64,000 nt of DNA from NCBI GenBank assembly GCA_023388495.1, contig JAEWGC010000028.1:124001-188000 (forward strand). Reading direction: 5' to 3'. Source of the DNA: Bacillota bacterium (lineage in GTDB: Bacteria; Bacillota; Clostridia; Tissierellales; Tissierellaceae). Both the position numbers and the translations under genes were made by a program. The notes below the pieces were generated by a model. The model had not been told where the DNA came from and did no database searches. It was given only the letters and a program-made list of their open reading frames with translations. Positions 8,730 to 18,600 of this stretch are shown one piece after another (within the stretch, counting starts at the first letter, position 1; each line of letters opens with the position of its first letter).

Positions 8730-9542
8730 ATGAAAAATAAATTAAAAGAGTTGATGGAAAAAGATGGATTCATTTTATTTTTATTCGTATGTGTATGTGT
8801 AGTGGCAGGAGGGACTCTATTCTTATCCATGCGAAATATTAATACGAATCATGATACTATCTTGGGGAATGATGACTTTGTAATCTTAGGGGAGGAAGAA
8901 TCTTCTGGGGAGGAAACAAGAACTGCAAATACAGAGGTCTTAGATGAAAGAATAGATGGACCTATAGTAGGTGAGACTATAGTAGATGAAGTTGTAGAAG
9001 AAACTATAGATGAATCTACAGAAGAAGTTGTAGAAGTAATTGCAGAGGAAGAGCTGGCAGAGAACAATGAAGACTTAGAGTTTGAAGAAGACAATTATGA
9101 GGAAGAATTAGAGGATGTAGATTTAGTACAGGAAGCTAAAACTATTTTTCTTCCAATAGAGGGACCTATACTCACAGAATATACCTCTAACTCTTTAATC
9201 TACTCGGAAACTCTAGAATCTTGGGTAGGACATGGAGCTATAGATATAGAAGCAGCTGAAGGTACTATTGTTAAGGCTGCTGGAGATGGAGTAGTTAAGG
9301 AAGTATATGAGGATGATTTATGGGGAATAGTCATAGTAATAGATCATGGAAATGATTTACAAACAAGGTATGCTGGTCTAGGTACTAAGGAGATGGTTAA
9401 GGTAGGTCTTAATGTTAAAAAAGGAGATCATATATCTAAGGTTGGCAATACTGCAAAGGTTGAAATGTTAATGAAGCCACATCTTCATTTTGAAGTAATA
9501 AAAAATGGGAAATTAATAGATCCACGTTCTATTAATGACTAA
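8730..9542 (+). CDS. spoIIQ: SpoIIQ-like M23/LytM-domain forespore protein
   Basis: A 270-residue protein with one membrane helix (about residues 14-34), a very acidic linker (about 45-135, mostly Glu/Asp/Val) and a C-terminal LytM/M23 domain. Both zinc motifs are intact: HGAID (His168, Asp172) and HLH (His251, His253). B. subtilis SpoIIQ lacks a complete site, while clostridial SpoIIQ keeps it, so this looks catalytically competent. In the family it spans the forespore membrane and pairs with SpoIIIAH during engulfment. I chose ATG 8730, with GGAGGTGGAG directly upstream, over an earlier in-frame start at 8685. Position between spoIID and spoIIID supports the call. Confidence 0.9.
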   Translation: MKNKLKELMEKDGFILFLFVCVCVVAGGTLFLSMRNINTNHDTILGNDDFVILGEEESSGEETRTANTEVLDERIDGPIVGETIVDEVVEETIDESTEEVVEVIAEEELAENNEDLEFEEDNYEEELEDVDLVQEAKTIFLPIEGPILTEYTSNSLIYSETLESWVGHGAIDIEAAEGTIVKAAGDGVVKEVYEDDLWGIVIVIDHGNDLQTRYAGLGTKEMVKVGLNVKKGDHISKVGNTAKVEMLMKPHLHFEVIKNGKLIDPRSIND

Positions 9543-9592
9543 AAATGCATAAGTATTTAGTGAATACCCAAAATGTCAGGGGGGTTGATGAA

Positions 9593-9847
9593 GTGAAAGA
9601 TTATATAGAAGAACGAACACTAGAAGTCGCAAAATACATAATTGCAAATAAAAGTACTGTTCGAGATACAGCTAAAGTTTTTGGGTGTAGCAAATCAACG
9701 ATCCACAAAGATTTGACGGAAAGACTACCAAAGATAAATCCAAAACTAGCTCATACTGTAAAGGAGCTATTGGATTTTAATAAGGCGGAAAGGCATATCA
9801 GAGGTGGTAGAGCAACTAAACTAAAGTATAGTGCATCTAATGAATAA
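9593..9847 (+). CDS. spoIIID: Sporulation transcriptional regulator SpoIIID
   Basis: A small DNA-binding regulator of mother-cell sporulation genes. It has 84 residues from GTG 9593. The helix-turn-helix is VRDTAKVFGCSKSTIHKDL, followed by the family block ERLPKINPKLA and a basic C-terminal tail HIRGGRATKLKY. GTG 9593 gives the length and N-terminus (DYIEERT) typical of SpoIIID and has an AGGGGGG ribosome site; the upstream ATG at 9545 would add 16 atypical residues. Its last seven codons and terminator are duplicated at 23369-23422, and its usual neighbour mbl is 13.5 kb away. Confidence 0.96.
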   Translation: MKDYIEERTLEVAKYIIANKSTVRDTAKVFGCSKSTIHKDLTERLPKINPKLAHTVKELLDFNKAERHIRGGRATKLKYSASNE

Positions 9848-9880
9848 AAGGTCCCATAATAGGGACTTTTTAAGTTTTTG
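9827..9880 (+). repeat. Left copy of 54-bp direct repeat (spoIIID 3' end plus terminator)
   Basis: This copy covers the last seven codons of spoIIID, its stop and a hairpin terminator (GGTCCC / GGGACT, then TTTTT). It matches 23369-23422 at 53 of 54 positions; the single difference is A at 9844 versus G. Together they bracket the cobalamin-riboswitch island. It reads like an attL/attR pair or a duplication boundary. Confidence 0.95.
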
Positions 9881-9929
9881 TAAAAAATTATAGCAGGATT
9901 ATTAATAAGTAATTCTAGACAGCAAACTA

Positions 9930-9958
9930 TTGACAATATAAGTAAACTAATATAACAT
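9930..9958 (+). promoter_or_regulatory. Sigma-A promoter of the cobalamin-riboswitch operon
   Basis: TTGACA (9930-9935), a 17-nt spacer, then TAACAT (9953-9958). It lies about 40 nt upstream of the aptamer and is the only good promoter between the spoIIID terminator and the riboswitch. Confidence 0.65.
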
Positions 9959-9963
9959 AAAAT

Positions 9964-9998
9964 TAAATATTAAATATTAAATATTAAATATTAAATAT
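9964..9998 (+). repeat. Five tandem copies of a 7-bp unit in the riboswitch leader
   Basis: The heptamer TAAATAT is repeated five times without error between the -10 element and the riboswitch P1 stem. It would be transcribed as an unstructured AU-rich 5' leader and is prone to slippage in copy number. Confidence 0.9.
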
Positions 9999-9999
9999 A

Positions 10000-10158
10000 T
10001 AAGCATGATTTATCTCTTTGAGATATTAGGGAAATCAGTGAAAATCTGATGCAGCCCCCGCTACTGTGAGCATGGACGAGGCCTACTAAGCCACTGGATT
10101 TTATCTGGGAAGGCAGGATAAGGAAGAAATGTGAGTCAGGATACCTAATTTATGCTTA
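10000..10158 (+). promoter_or_regulatory. Cobalamin (AdoCbl-type) riboswitch aptamer
   Basis: Closing stem P1 pairs TAAGCAT (10000-10006) with ATGCTTA (10152-10158). Between them lie the conserved AdoCbl blocks: GGGAAATCAGTGAAAATCTG, GCAGCCCCCGCTACTGTGA, the GCCACTG box, GGGAAGGC and the GTCAGGA region close to P1. The spacing is that of a full cobalamin aptamer. The family turns expression off when cobalamin is bound, so the genes downstream should be expressed when B12 is scarce. Confidence 0.95.
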
Positions 10159-10242
10159 GCATGGTTTTCGGTGGGAAAATTTTGTGCATCAATAGTCTTG
10201 ATTTGTTTTTTATACATCAAAAAATAAACAATACATGATAAT

Positions 10243-10270
10243 CAAAACCCTAAAAAAGGGTTTTTGTTTT
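10243..10270 (+). terminator. Expression-platform terminator of the cobalamin riboswitch
   Basis: CAAAACCC / GGGTTTTTG hairpin followed by T-rich sequence, about 85 nt after the aptamer. It is the likely cobalamin-controlled terminator; the competing antiterminator was not resolved by eye. Confidence 0.75.
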
Positions 10271-10298
10271 TGCTATTGATCTAAATATAAGTCCATTG

Positions 10299-10328
10299 AA
10301 AACTATACTAACTTAGTATGGTTTTTTT
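10299..10328 (+). terminator. Second hairpin terminator before the ABC genes
   Basis: AAAACTATACT pairs with AGTATGGTTTT (one G-U pair), followed by a T-run. It lies 29 nt after the first terminator, so transcripts must pass two terminators to reach the ABC genes. Confidence 0.65.
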
Positions 10329-10379
10329 ATTTTTATAGAGATGAACAAGCTTTTGATAGAAAGAAAGTAGGTAATAAAA

Positions 10380-11222
10380 TTGATAGAAATTATAAACGTA
10401 ACTAAAAAATTTGGTGAGTTTAAGGCAGTTGATAGGATTAATTTAAGTATAGATAAAGGTAGTTTTATAGGCCTCTTAGGTCCAAATGGTGCTGGAAAAA
10501 CTACATTAATAAAAATTCTTATTGGACTAGGAAAACCTACCGAGGGAGAGGTCTTTATTGAAGGTGAGAAGGTAAATAGAGATAACAACAATGTGAAGAA
10601 AAAAATTGGTATAGTTCCTCAGCATACAAATCTTGATAAAGAATTGACTGCCTACGAAAATCTAGTATTTGCAGCAAAGCTTTTTAAAATGAAGAAAAAA
10701 GATTATGTGATTAAAATAAAAGAATTGTTGGAGTTTCTGAATTTGGAAGATTGTAAGAATAAGGAGGCGAGCAAATTATCAGGAGGTATGCAGAGAAAAC
10801 TTATGATAGGTAAGGCGCTTTTAAATGACCCGGATATTATATTTTTAGATGAACCAACAGTAGGTGTAGATATTAATGGAAGAAGAAAAATTTGGGATAT
10901 ATTAAAAACTATGAAGACCATGGGAAAAACCATACTTTTAACTACTCACTATATAGAAGAAGCTGATTATCTATGCGACAAGGTATGCTTTATAGATCAA
11001 GGAAGGATATTTGAAAATGATGTGCCCTATACATTGAAGAAACAATTAGGAGAATATACTGTAGAATATTTTGATAATGAATCAAAGACTAATTATAAGT
11101 ATTTTAATACAAGGGCAGATGCTGCTGAATTTACAAAGTCGCTAGAAGGATTTACTTATACCATGAGAGAAACTACTTTAGAAGATGTATTTTGCAATTT
11201 TACAAATAGGAGGGTTGTTTAG
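10380..11222 (+). CDS. ABC-2-type transporter ATP-binding protein (DrrA/NodI-like)
   Basis: A 280-residue cytoplasmic ATPase. Walker A is GPNGAGKT (about residues 36-43), the signature LSGGMQRK (about 135-142), and Walker B IIFLDEPT, followed by the H-loop TTHY. The C-terminal ETTLEDVF element is typical of ATPases that work with ABC-2 permeases, and the permease gene follows directly. The start is TTG at 10380 with a weak AAGTAGGT site. It is the first gene behind the cobalamin riboswitch. ABC-2 systems are mostly exporters, but the substrate here is unknown; a corrinoid, tetrapyrrole or metal-related compound is inferred only from control and neighbours. Confidence 0.9.
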   Translation: MIEIINVTKKFGEFKAVDRINLSIDKGSFIGLLGPNGAGKTTLIKILIGLGKPTEGEVFIEGEKVNRDNNNVKKKIGIVPQHTNLDKELTAYENLVFAAKLFKMKKKDYVIKIKELLEFLNLEDCKNKEASKLSGGMQRKLMIGKALLNDPDIIFLDEPTVGVDINGRRKIWDILKTMKTMGKTILLTTHYIEEADYLCDKVCFIDQGRIFENDVPYTLKKQLGEYTVEYFDNESKTNYKYFNTRADAAEFTKSLEGFTYTMRETTLEDVFCNFTNRRVV

Positions 11223-11223
11223 T

Positions 11224-11958
11224 ATGGAGGTATTTACCATATTATGGAGAGAATTTTTATTTTTCAAGAGAAGAATATTCAATATAACTACTTCAGCAAT
11301 AATAAACCCTCTTTTATATGTCATTGCTTTTGGATGGGGATTAGGTGCGGATGTGCAAGTGGAAGGCACTACTTATATGCATTTTGTAATTCCAGGAATA
11401 ATTGCTCTTTCTACAATGAATACTAGCTTCAGTGCTGTTTCTGTAAGGGTGAATATTTCAAGATTGTATGAAAAAAGCTTTGAATATTATCTGACTTCGC
11501 CTGTAAATATGAAGCTTTTAGCTTTGGGGCAGATATTATCAGGAGCTTTTAGAGGTATGTATGCTAGTATGTTGGTTTTATTTGTCTCATTTATATTTGG
11601 GATTTATATACCAATTAATTTTAGTTTTATACTTATTTGCTTTTTAAATAGCTTTTTATTTTCGGCCTTTGGATATAGTGCAGCTCTTTCTATAAATAGC
11701 CACTATGATATGAATAGATTTTCTACATTTATAATGACACCAATGTCATTCCTATGTGGGACATTTTTTTCGCTGAATAAGCTCCCATTAGCTATAAAAA
11801 AATTTATAAATATACTTCCACTAACTTTTACTACTACTGCACTCAGAGATATTACATTAAAAGGGAGTTTTAATATAAATGCAATCTTCGCGTTGTTAAT
11901 CTATTCGGCAGTATTTTATACATATGGTGTGATTATGAGTTATAGAGAGATGTGTTAA
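11224..11958 (+). CDS. ABC-2-type transporter permease
   Basis: A 244-residue integral membrane protein with about six hydrophobic segments and the usual ABC-2 permease pattern; the region PLLYVIAFGWGLG (about residues 26-38) and the PMSFLCGTFF stretch (about 172-181) are characteristic. I start it at ATG 11224 because AGGAGGG lies 9 nt upstream; a longer reading from 11185 would overlap the ATPase gene and lacks a ribosome site. It forms the membrane half of the transporter with the preceding gene. After it come 179 nt without a recognisable gene or signal. Confidence 0.9.
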   Translation: MEVFTILWREFLFFKRRIFNITTSAIINPLLYVIAFGWGLGADVQVEGTTYMHFVIPGIIALSTMNTSFSAVSVRVNISRLYEKSFEYYLTSPVNMKLLALGQILSGAFRGMYASMLVLFVSFIFGIYIPINFSFILICFLNSFLFSAFGYSAALSINSHYDMNRFSTFIMTPMSFLCGTFFSLNKLPLAIKKFINILPLTFTTTALRDITLKGSFNINAIFALLIYSAVFYTYGVIMSYREMC

Positions 11959-12137
11959 TAAATAAAAAGTAAAGATGTAAAGACCAAAGAAGGATACACT
12001 ACAGAAACTTCTAAATATGAATCGCATTTTTAGGAAATAATGAATAACTTAAAGGACAAGCACCAGATATAGATCTTAGGCTGAAGTTAAAGGCTTCATT
12101 AAGATAAATATAAAATTAGACAAAAGGAGAGAACAAA

Positions 12138-13364
12138 ATGAAGGAAAAACTTGGCAAGGCAGGTAAATTTAGTAGGCTGATGATTATGATATTAGTATTG
12201 TCATTGGCTTTAGTAGGGTGTAGGGGAAATGAAAATGGTAGAGGTGTAGAGAATAAAGTAGATAAGGTTGAAGAGGCTGTAGACAAAGACGTCAAAGAAG
12301 AAATTATAGATGAGGATACAGGACTTATATATGTCAGTACAATGGAGTTAAAATATGCTAAATCATTTTCGGTAGATTATTATAAGGATGGATATAAGAC
12401 AATAACTGATTGGACTGGACGTAAAACTTTGCTAGTACCTGAGGGTAAGGAAATACCACAAGTAAAAGGAGATATAAATATTATACAGTTACCTATAAAA
12501 ACAATTGGAGCTTTTTCTACTACTATTGCAACAGAGTTAAGACCTCTAGAACTTATGGACAAAATATCTTTAGTTACCACAGCACAAGATAAATGGCATA
12601 TACCAGAAATCAAAGAGATGATGGAGGCAGATAAAATAACTTATGTAGGAAAAAACAGTGCTCCTGATTATGAGCTGATAGAGTCAGTGAATCCAGATGT
12701 CATATTAATTACTTCTGGAACTGGTCACGGAGGAGATGAAGTTATAGCAAAATTTAATGAAATGGGAGTAAAATGGATATCTCATGGAAGCCAAAGAGAA
12801 ACAGATCCTAGAGGAAGACTAGAATGGGTGAAGTTATCAGGTGTTTTATTTGATAAGGAAAAAGAAGCAGAAGATTTCTTTAATGTACAATTAGAAAAAA
12901 TTGCAGAAATAGAGAAAAAAGCTGCAAGCTCAAGCGATGGAAGAAAAACATTCGCGACAACTTTCCTATCGGGAGATCTTTATTATGTTAGAAATAAAGG
13001 TGATTATGAAGTGAAAATGTTTGAGCTTGCAGGTGGAGAATATATTTTCAACGACCTAAATCCAGATAGTGATGGAAACACAAAAATGACTACAGAAGAA
13101 CTTTATAAAGGGATAGAAAATGCAGAAATATTATTCTATAACAATATAAATGGACCAAGTATTCAAAGTATAGCAGATTTAACAGCCAATGCCGAATATC
13201 TAGAAGATATTAAAGCTGTTAAGGAAGGGAATGTATGGGGGTTCAAACCTCATTATTATCAAAGTGGTGACTATGTAGCAGATATAATTAATGACTTATA
13301 TACCATACTTACAACACCTGATGGAGAGATTACTGAAACAGAGTATTATTTCTTAATGAAATAA
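12138..13364 (+). CDS. Substrate-binding lipoprotein of a B12/heme/iron-complex ABC importer
   Basis: A 408-residue exported lipoprotein: basic N-terminus, hydrophobic stretch and lipobox LALVGC with the lipidated Cys at about residue 28. After a charged linker comes a helical-backbone periplasmic-binding-protein domain (Peripla_BP_2, BtuF/FecB/IsdE type), including the DKISLVTTAQDKWHIPEI and ESVNPDVILITSG segments. The following two genes give the permease and ATPase, so this is the capture component. The riboswitch control suggests cobalamin or another corrinoid, but heme or iron complexes cannot be excluded. The start has AAAGGAGAG upstream. Confidence 0.88.
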   Translation: MKEKLGKAGKFSRLMIMILVLSLALVGCRGNENGRGVENKVDKVEEAVDKDVKEEIIDEDTGLIYVSTMELKYAKSFSVDYYKDGYKTITDWTGRKTLLVPEGKEIPQVKGDINIIQLPIKTIGAFSTTIATELRPLELMDKISLVTTAQDKWHIPEIKEMMEADKITYVGKNSAPDYELIESVNPDVILITSGTGHGGDEVIAKFNEMGVKWISHGSQRETDPRGRLEWVKLSGVLFDKEKEAEDFFNVQLEKIAEIEKKAASSSDGRKTFATTFLSGDLYYVRNKGDYEVKMFELAGGEYIFNDLNPDSDGNTKMTTEELYKGIENAEILFYNNINGPSIQSIADLTANAEYLEDIKAVKEGNVWGFKPHYYQSGDYVADIINDLYTILTTPDGEITETEYYFLMK

Positions 13365-13411
13365 TAAGAGATATTAAGGAAAAGCTCAAAATTGTGAAAT
13401 TTGGAGGCAAT

Positions 13412-14428
13412 ATGAATAAAAAAATGAGATTCTATATTATATTAATGGCTTTAATAGTGTTTTTGATATTTTCGATTGCAATAAATATAGTATCTGGATC
13501 TGTAGATTTTACAGTTAGAGATTTAATAGATATTACTCTCAAAACTAGGGAACTATCTACCCTAGAGTATAATATTCTATATAAAATCAGGATTCCAAGA
13601 ATAATATCAGCCATATTATATGGTGGAGCCTTAGCTATTTCAGGTTTTTTACTTCAGACCTTCTTTAAGAACCCTATAGCAGGACCTTATGTTCTTGGAA
13701 TTTCATCAGGGGCTAAATTATTTGTGGGACTTTTTATCTTAACGAATTTTAGTCTAAAAGCTGTTAATGTAGGGGAAGTGAGTATTTTTATAGCTTCCCT
13801 GGCAGGCAGCTTACTAGCCATGATCTTTGTACTGTTGGTTGCAAGAAATGTGGAGGATATTTCTGCATTAATAGTAGTTGGAATTATGTTTGGATATATT
13901 ACATCCGCCGGAACAAATCTTATGATTACTTTTGCGGAGCAAGAGAAAATAGCCAGTCTAACAATATGGTCTATGGGAAGTTTTTCAGGGGTAACCTGGA
14001 ATATGCTAAGACTGTCCACTGTGGTTATAATGCCAACTATGATTTTAATTTTTTGTTTATCTAAGCCTCTAGAGGGTTATTTACTTGGTGAAAACTATGC
14101 AAAGAGTATAGGAATCAATATTAAGGTATTTAGAATTATTTTGATTTTTTTATCTAGTATACTTTCCGCCTGTGTTACTGCTTTTGCAGGACCTATTTCT
14201 TTTGTAGGGATTGCAGTTCCACATTTAATCAGGTTAATTATGAAAACTTCACAGCCTAAATTCCTCATACCGGGAATATTTTTATTAGGTTCTAGTTTTT
14301 GCTTATTATCCGACTACTTGGCAAGAACTATGTTTTCTCCTATAGAATTGAATATCAGTACTGTCACATCATTTATAGGAGCACCCATAGTCATTTGGCT
14401 AATGGTAAATAGGAGGAAGAGGATATGA
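13412..14428 (+). CDS. FecCD/BtuC-family importer permease
   Basis: A 338-residue inner-membrane permease of the type II importer family with about ten hydrophobic segments. Recognisable family blocks are RIPRIISAILYGGALAISG (about residues 61-79), the NPIAGPYVLGISSGA loop and, near the C-terminus, FAGPISFVGIAVPHLIR, which contacts the ATPase. I use ATG 13412 after TTGGAGG rather than the in-frame GTG at 13394. The stop overlaps the next gene by 4 nt. Confidence 0.93.
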   Translation: MNKKMRFYIILMALIVFLIFSIAINIVSGSVDFTVRDLIDITLKTRELSTLEYNILYKIRIPRIISAILYGGALAISGFLLQTFFKNPIAGPYVLGISSGAKLFVGLFILTNFSLKAVNVGEVSIFIASLAGSLLAMIFVLLVARNVEDISALIVVGIMFGYITSAGTNLMITFAEQEKIASLTIWSMGSFSGVTWNMLRLSTVVIMPTMILIFCLSKPLEGYLLGENYAKSIGINIKVFRIILIFLSSILSACVTAFAGPISFVGIAVPHLIRLIMKTSQPKFLIPGIFLLGSSFCLLSDYLARTMFSPIELNISTVTSFIGAPIVIWLMVNRRKRI

Positions 14429-15621
14429 CATTTTTTTTAGCAAAGGATCTAAAGGTAGGATATGATAATAAGGTTGTAATAGATGACATTAATTTCAATT
14501 TAGACAAAGGACAAATTCTTTGTTTGTTGGGGCCAAATGGCTGTGGGAAATCTACCATCTTAAAAACAATTACAGATCATATAAAATTGATAAATGGTTC
14601 CATATCCGTATTAGGAAAAGAATTAAGCAGTTTATCTATTAAGGAACGAGCTAGGGAAATGTCTGTAGTCCTGACTGAAAGGATTCTTCCTGAGATGATG
14701 ACAGCTGAGGAAGTAGTGGCTACAGGTAGATATCCTTATACAAATCATTTTGGTAAACTAACCACTGAGGATATAGAAATTATTAATGAATCTATAGAAA
14801 TTGTAAATGGTAAGAGTTTGAAAGACAAAGAATTTAGGTCATTAAGCGATGGGGAGAAACAAAGGGTTATGATAGCAAGAGCTATATGTCAGGAGTCAGA
14901 CATAATGGTATTAGATGAACCTACATCATTTTTAGACATAAGGTTTAAGATAGATTTATTAAATATATTAAAGAGATTATCCTTAGATAAGAATAAAACC
15001 ATAATTATGTCATTACATGAAATTGACTTGGTATCAAAGATTGCAGATAAAGCAATTCTAATTAAAGGTGGAGAAATATTTAAATATGGTGCACCAGAAG
15101 ACATACTTACAGATGAAGCAATAAGAGAAGTCTATAACCTAAATAGCGGTTCCTTTAATACTGCTATGGGGAATATTGAATTACCAAAGGTGGTGAAAAC
15201 TCCACAGGTATTTGTTCTTGGAGGAGGCGGAAAAGCCATCAAGATATATAGGGCTTTAAATAAAAGGGATATTGGATTTTATAGCGGAGTATTATTTGAA
15301 AATGATATTGATTGTAGTACATCTATGAAATTAGGCTATAAAACCATAATAGAAGAAGATTTTGTAGATATAAAGCCTGAAAGGCTAGATATTGCAAAAA
15401 CATACATAAAAACCTGCGATGCTGTTATAGATTCAGGAGTGAGCCTAGGTGGGATTAATAAAGGGAATTATGATTTGCTTAGATTTGCTTCGGAAGAAGA
15501 GATTAAGGTTTTATCTTTAAGAAATGAGGATATAGATATAGATTTTATTAAATGCAGTTCAATATCCTCTATGATGAATGAATTAATAGCTTATCTTGAA
15601 AAAATTAAATTCTATAGATAA
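14425..15621 (+). CDS. BtuD/FecE-type importer ATPase with an extra C-terminal domain
   Basis: A 398-residue protein. Residues 1 to about 250 form a normal importer ATPase: Walker A GPNGCGKST, signature LSDGEKQRV, Walker B IMVLDEPTSFLD and H-loop SLHE. Residues of about 255-398 are an extension not present in minimal BtuD/FecE proteins. It opens with a strand and glycine-rich turn (VFVLGGGGKA), suggesting a Rossmann-like fold, and has CDAVIDSGVSLGGINKGN near residue 335. I do not recognise this domain. The gene overlaps the permease gene by 4 nt and is preceded by AGGAGG. The extension may sense nucleotide or substrate, but that is speculation. Confidence 0.88.
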   Translation: MTFFLAKDLKVGYDNKVVIDDINFNLDKGQILCLLGPNGCGKSTILKTITDHIKLINGSISVLGKELSSLSIKERAREMSVVLTERILPEMMTAEEVVATGRYPYTNHFGKLTTEDIEIINESIEIVNGKSLKDKEFRSLSDGEKQRVMIARAICQESDIMVLDEPTSFLDIRFKIDLLNILKRLSLDKNKTIIMSLHEIDLVSKIADKAILIKGGEIFKYGAPEDILTDEAIREVYNLNSGSFNTAMGNIELPKVVKTPQVFVLGGGGKAIKIYRALNKRDIGFYSGVLFENDIDCSTSMKLGYKTIIEEDFVDIKPERLDIAKTYIKTCDAVIDSGVSLGGINKGNYDLLRFASEEEIKVLSLRNEDIDIDFIKCSSISSMMNELIAYLEKIKFYR

Positions 15622-15662
15622 TTAACTGATTTTGAATAAATGTATTTAAATGGAGTGATTTT

Positions 15663-18600
15663 ATGTTTAAGTTTTTATTTTTATTGAGTGATTCTAAAGG
15701 ATATATTCTAAAAGAGGCAAAGAAACTTATAGATAATAAATATCCAAATGAGATGGAGTTTCGATTTATGAATATAGGGGAAATTAATGAGAATGAAGAG
15801 CTATTAATTAAATGTATAGAGGAAATACAATTAAGTGATTTTATATTTATTGCAGTGCATGGGGGAATTGGATTATATAGAAATTTTAATAGTATTATAG
15901 ATAAGTTTTCAGGAAAAAAGAAAATGTTCATAAAATCAGGATTAGATGAAGAAAACAGAGCACTTTTTCCTAAGACAGGTCTTAAGGATGAAGAATATAT
16001 AAAAATATTATCCTATTACCAAAAGTCAGAGAAATATAATTATTATAATATGATTCTATATATAGCCAGTACATTTGGGATAAAGATATATGAATATGAA
16101 CTGCCTAAACCTTCTGTTTGGGAGGGAATATATCTTCCAGGAAAAGATATAAATCCTAAGGAGTATTTGAAAGAACTAAAGGATACAAATAAAACTGTTA
16201 TAGGAATACTATTTTATAGCAATTATGTTCACACCAATAATACAGAAGCAATTGACTATCTTATTGATACTATAGAGAAATACGGGGCAATTCCTTTGCC
16301 AATATATACAGGATCAGCACCTGATGAGTCCATTGGAAGAAAAGGAATAAACTGGACTATTGATAATCTTCTGATACTGGATGGAGAAGCCGCTGTAGAT
16401 GCAGTAATAAACACTATGGGATTTTCTCAAACTACACTTGGAAATCCAGGAGATGGACAAAGTATTATTGCAAATAGTATATTTGAAAAGCTAGGAGTAC
16501 CGGTATTACAGGCAATTATTTCCTATAGAGAATATGAAGAATGGAAGAATTCAATAAAAGGTCTTGATAATGTAAGTTTGACCTGTGGAGTATATCAGCC
16601 GGAATTTGACGGACAGTTAATAACCAGTATTTTTTCAAGCACTGAAATCGATAAAGATGATCTAGGTGAAAGAAAAGTGATTAGTCCAGTAAAAGAAAGA
16701 GTTGAAAAGATTACAAGGCTCGCATTAAATTGGGCTAATTTGAGAAAGACACCTAATAAGGATAAAAAAGTAGCTATCATATTTCATAATATGCCTCCTA
16801 GAAACGATATGATAGGATCTGCATTTGGACTAGATACCCCAAAATCTGTTTTCAATATTGTAGAAGGACTAAAGGACATGGATATAAGCACAGAATATGA
16901 CTTTCAAGATGGAGAGGAAATAATAAATAGGATAATTGATACAGTTAGTAATGATAATAGGTGGCTTACAGCAGATAGAGTTCTAAATAAAAGTACGGAT
17001 ACAATAAAATCTGAGCAATACAAGTATTGGCTTGAGAAGCTTCCTGAAAAAGTTCAAGATAAGATAGAAGAGTCTTGGGGTAAGGCACCGGGAGAGTTTA
17101 TGGTGTATGATAGTAATATGCCTGTACCTGGTATATTAAACGGAAATATATTTATAGGATTACAGCCCTCAAGAGGCTATGGAGAGAAAGCTGATGAGGT
17201 TTATCATAGTACTGATATTGTACCGCCTCATCAATACATAGCTTATTATAGATGGATAAAATATATCTTTAAAGCAGATGTCATAATTCATGTAGGAACC
17301 CATGGAACATTGGAATGGCTTCCAGGGAAACAAATAGCCCTTTCTGAAGAATGTTATCCAGATATATGTATCGACGATATACCCCATATCTATCCTTATA
17401 TTATTGATATTCCAGGAGAGGGGATACAAGCAAAGAGAAGATCATATTGTGCCATAATTGACCATTTAATTCCTTCTTTGATGAAGAGTGGTTCTTATGA
17501 CTATATTAAAGAGTTAGATGAGTTGATTAAACAATATTATCATGCCTCACAGGGGGATTTAGGAAAGTTAATAACTATAGAAAAGCAGATAATAGATTTG
17601 TCCATTGATAATAATATCAATATAGATTTAAAGCTGGATAGAAAATATATGGAGAAAAGCTTTGGAGAATTTATTGAAAAACTTCATGGCTGGATAGATG
17701 AAATAAAAGGCTCCTTGATTAAGGATGGACTTCATATATTTGGAGAAGTGCCTAATGGTGAGAGATTTGACAATTTAGCAGTGGCTCTTTTAAGGCTGAA
17801 AAATGGAGAGATACCTTCTCTAATGGAGGCGATTTGTCAGGGATATGGATTTGATTATAATTATTTAATGGATAATCCATATGATTTATATGCTACAGGG
17901 AAAACAAATATAATGGTATTGGATGGATTAGATGAAAAATCAAGGGAAATCGTTAGCGAATTTGGGAAAGAGCAATATAGTATAGATAAAATAAAAGATG
18001 TACTTTACAGGACTATTCCTGAATACAACGGAAATAATTTTACTGAGCTTAAGGAAGTGCTTAAATTTTTGATATCAGTTATAAAAGGAAAACTAGACAG
18101 TACAACTGATGAAATGAAATATCTGCTAGAAGGTGTAAATGGCGGGTTTGTACCTCCTGGAGGCTCTGGGTGTCCTACCAGAGGGAATGTAGATATACTT
18201 CCAACAGGTAGAAATTTCTATTCCATAGATCCTACTAAGGTTCCTACAAGAGCATCCTATGAAGTGGGAAAACGGCTGGGAGATGATTTGTTAAATAGAT
18301 ATATGAGGGATGAAGGAAAGCTTCCAGAAAGCATAGCTATAATAGTCTACTCTGGAGAAACCATGAAAACCTATGGAGATGATATTTCGGAAATACTTTA
18401 TCTTATGGGTATAAGGCCTAAGTGGTTGGAAAATACAGATAAGGTAATGGGAATTGAAGTCATACCGATTGAGGAATTAAACAGGCCCAGAATAGACGTG
18501 ACTTTAAGAATATCCGGATTGTTTAGGGATACCTTTCCAAACCTTATAGAGTTAGTTGAGGAAGCTGTAAATATAGTGGCTGCACTTGATGAAGATATAG

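Noticed and set aside
11959..12137. A second riboswitch or small gene between the ABC-2 permease and the binding lipoprotein
   Set aside because: No conserved RNA motif, hairpin with T-run or open frame with a ribosome site could be found.
14425..15621. The C-terminal extension as a fused CbiZ amidohydrolase
   Set aside because: I see no CbiZ-type motif; the visible feature is a glycine-rich strand-turn more like a Rossmann fold.
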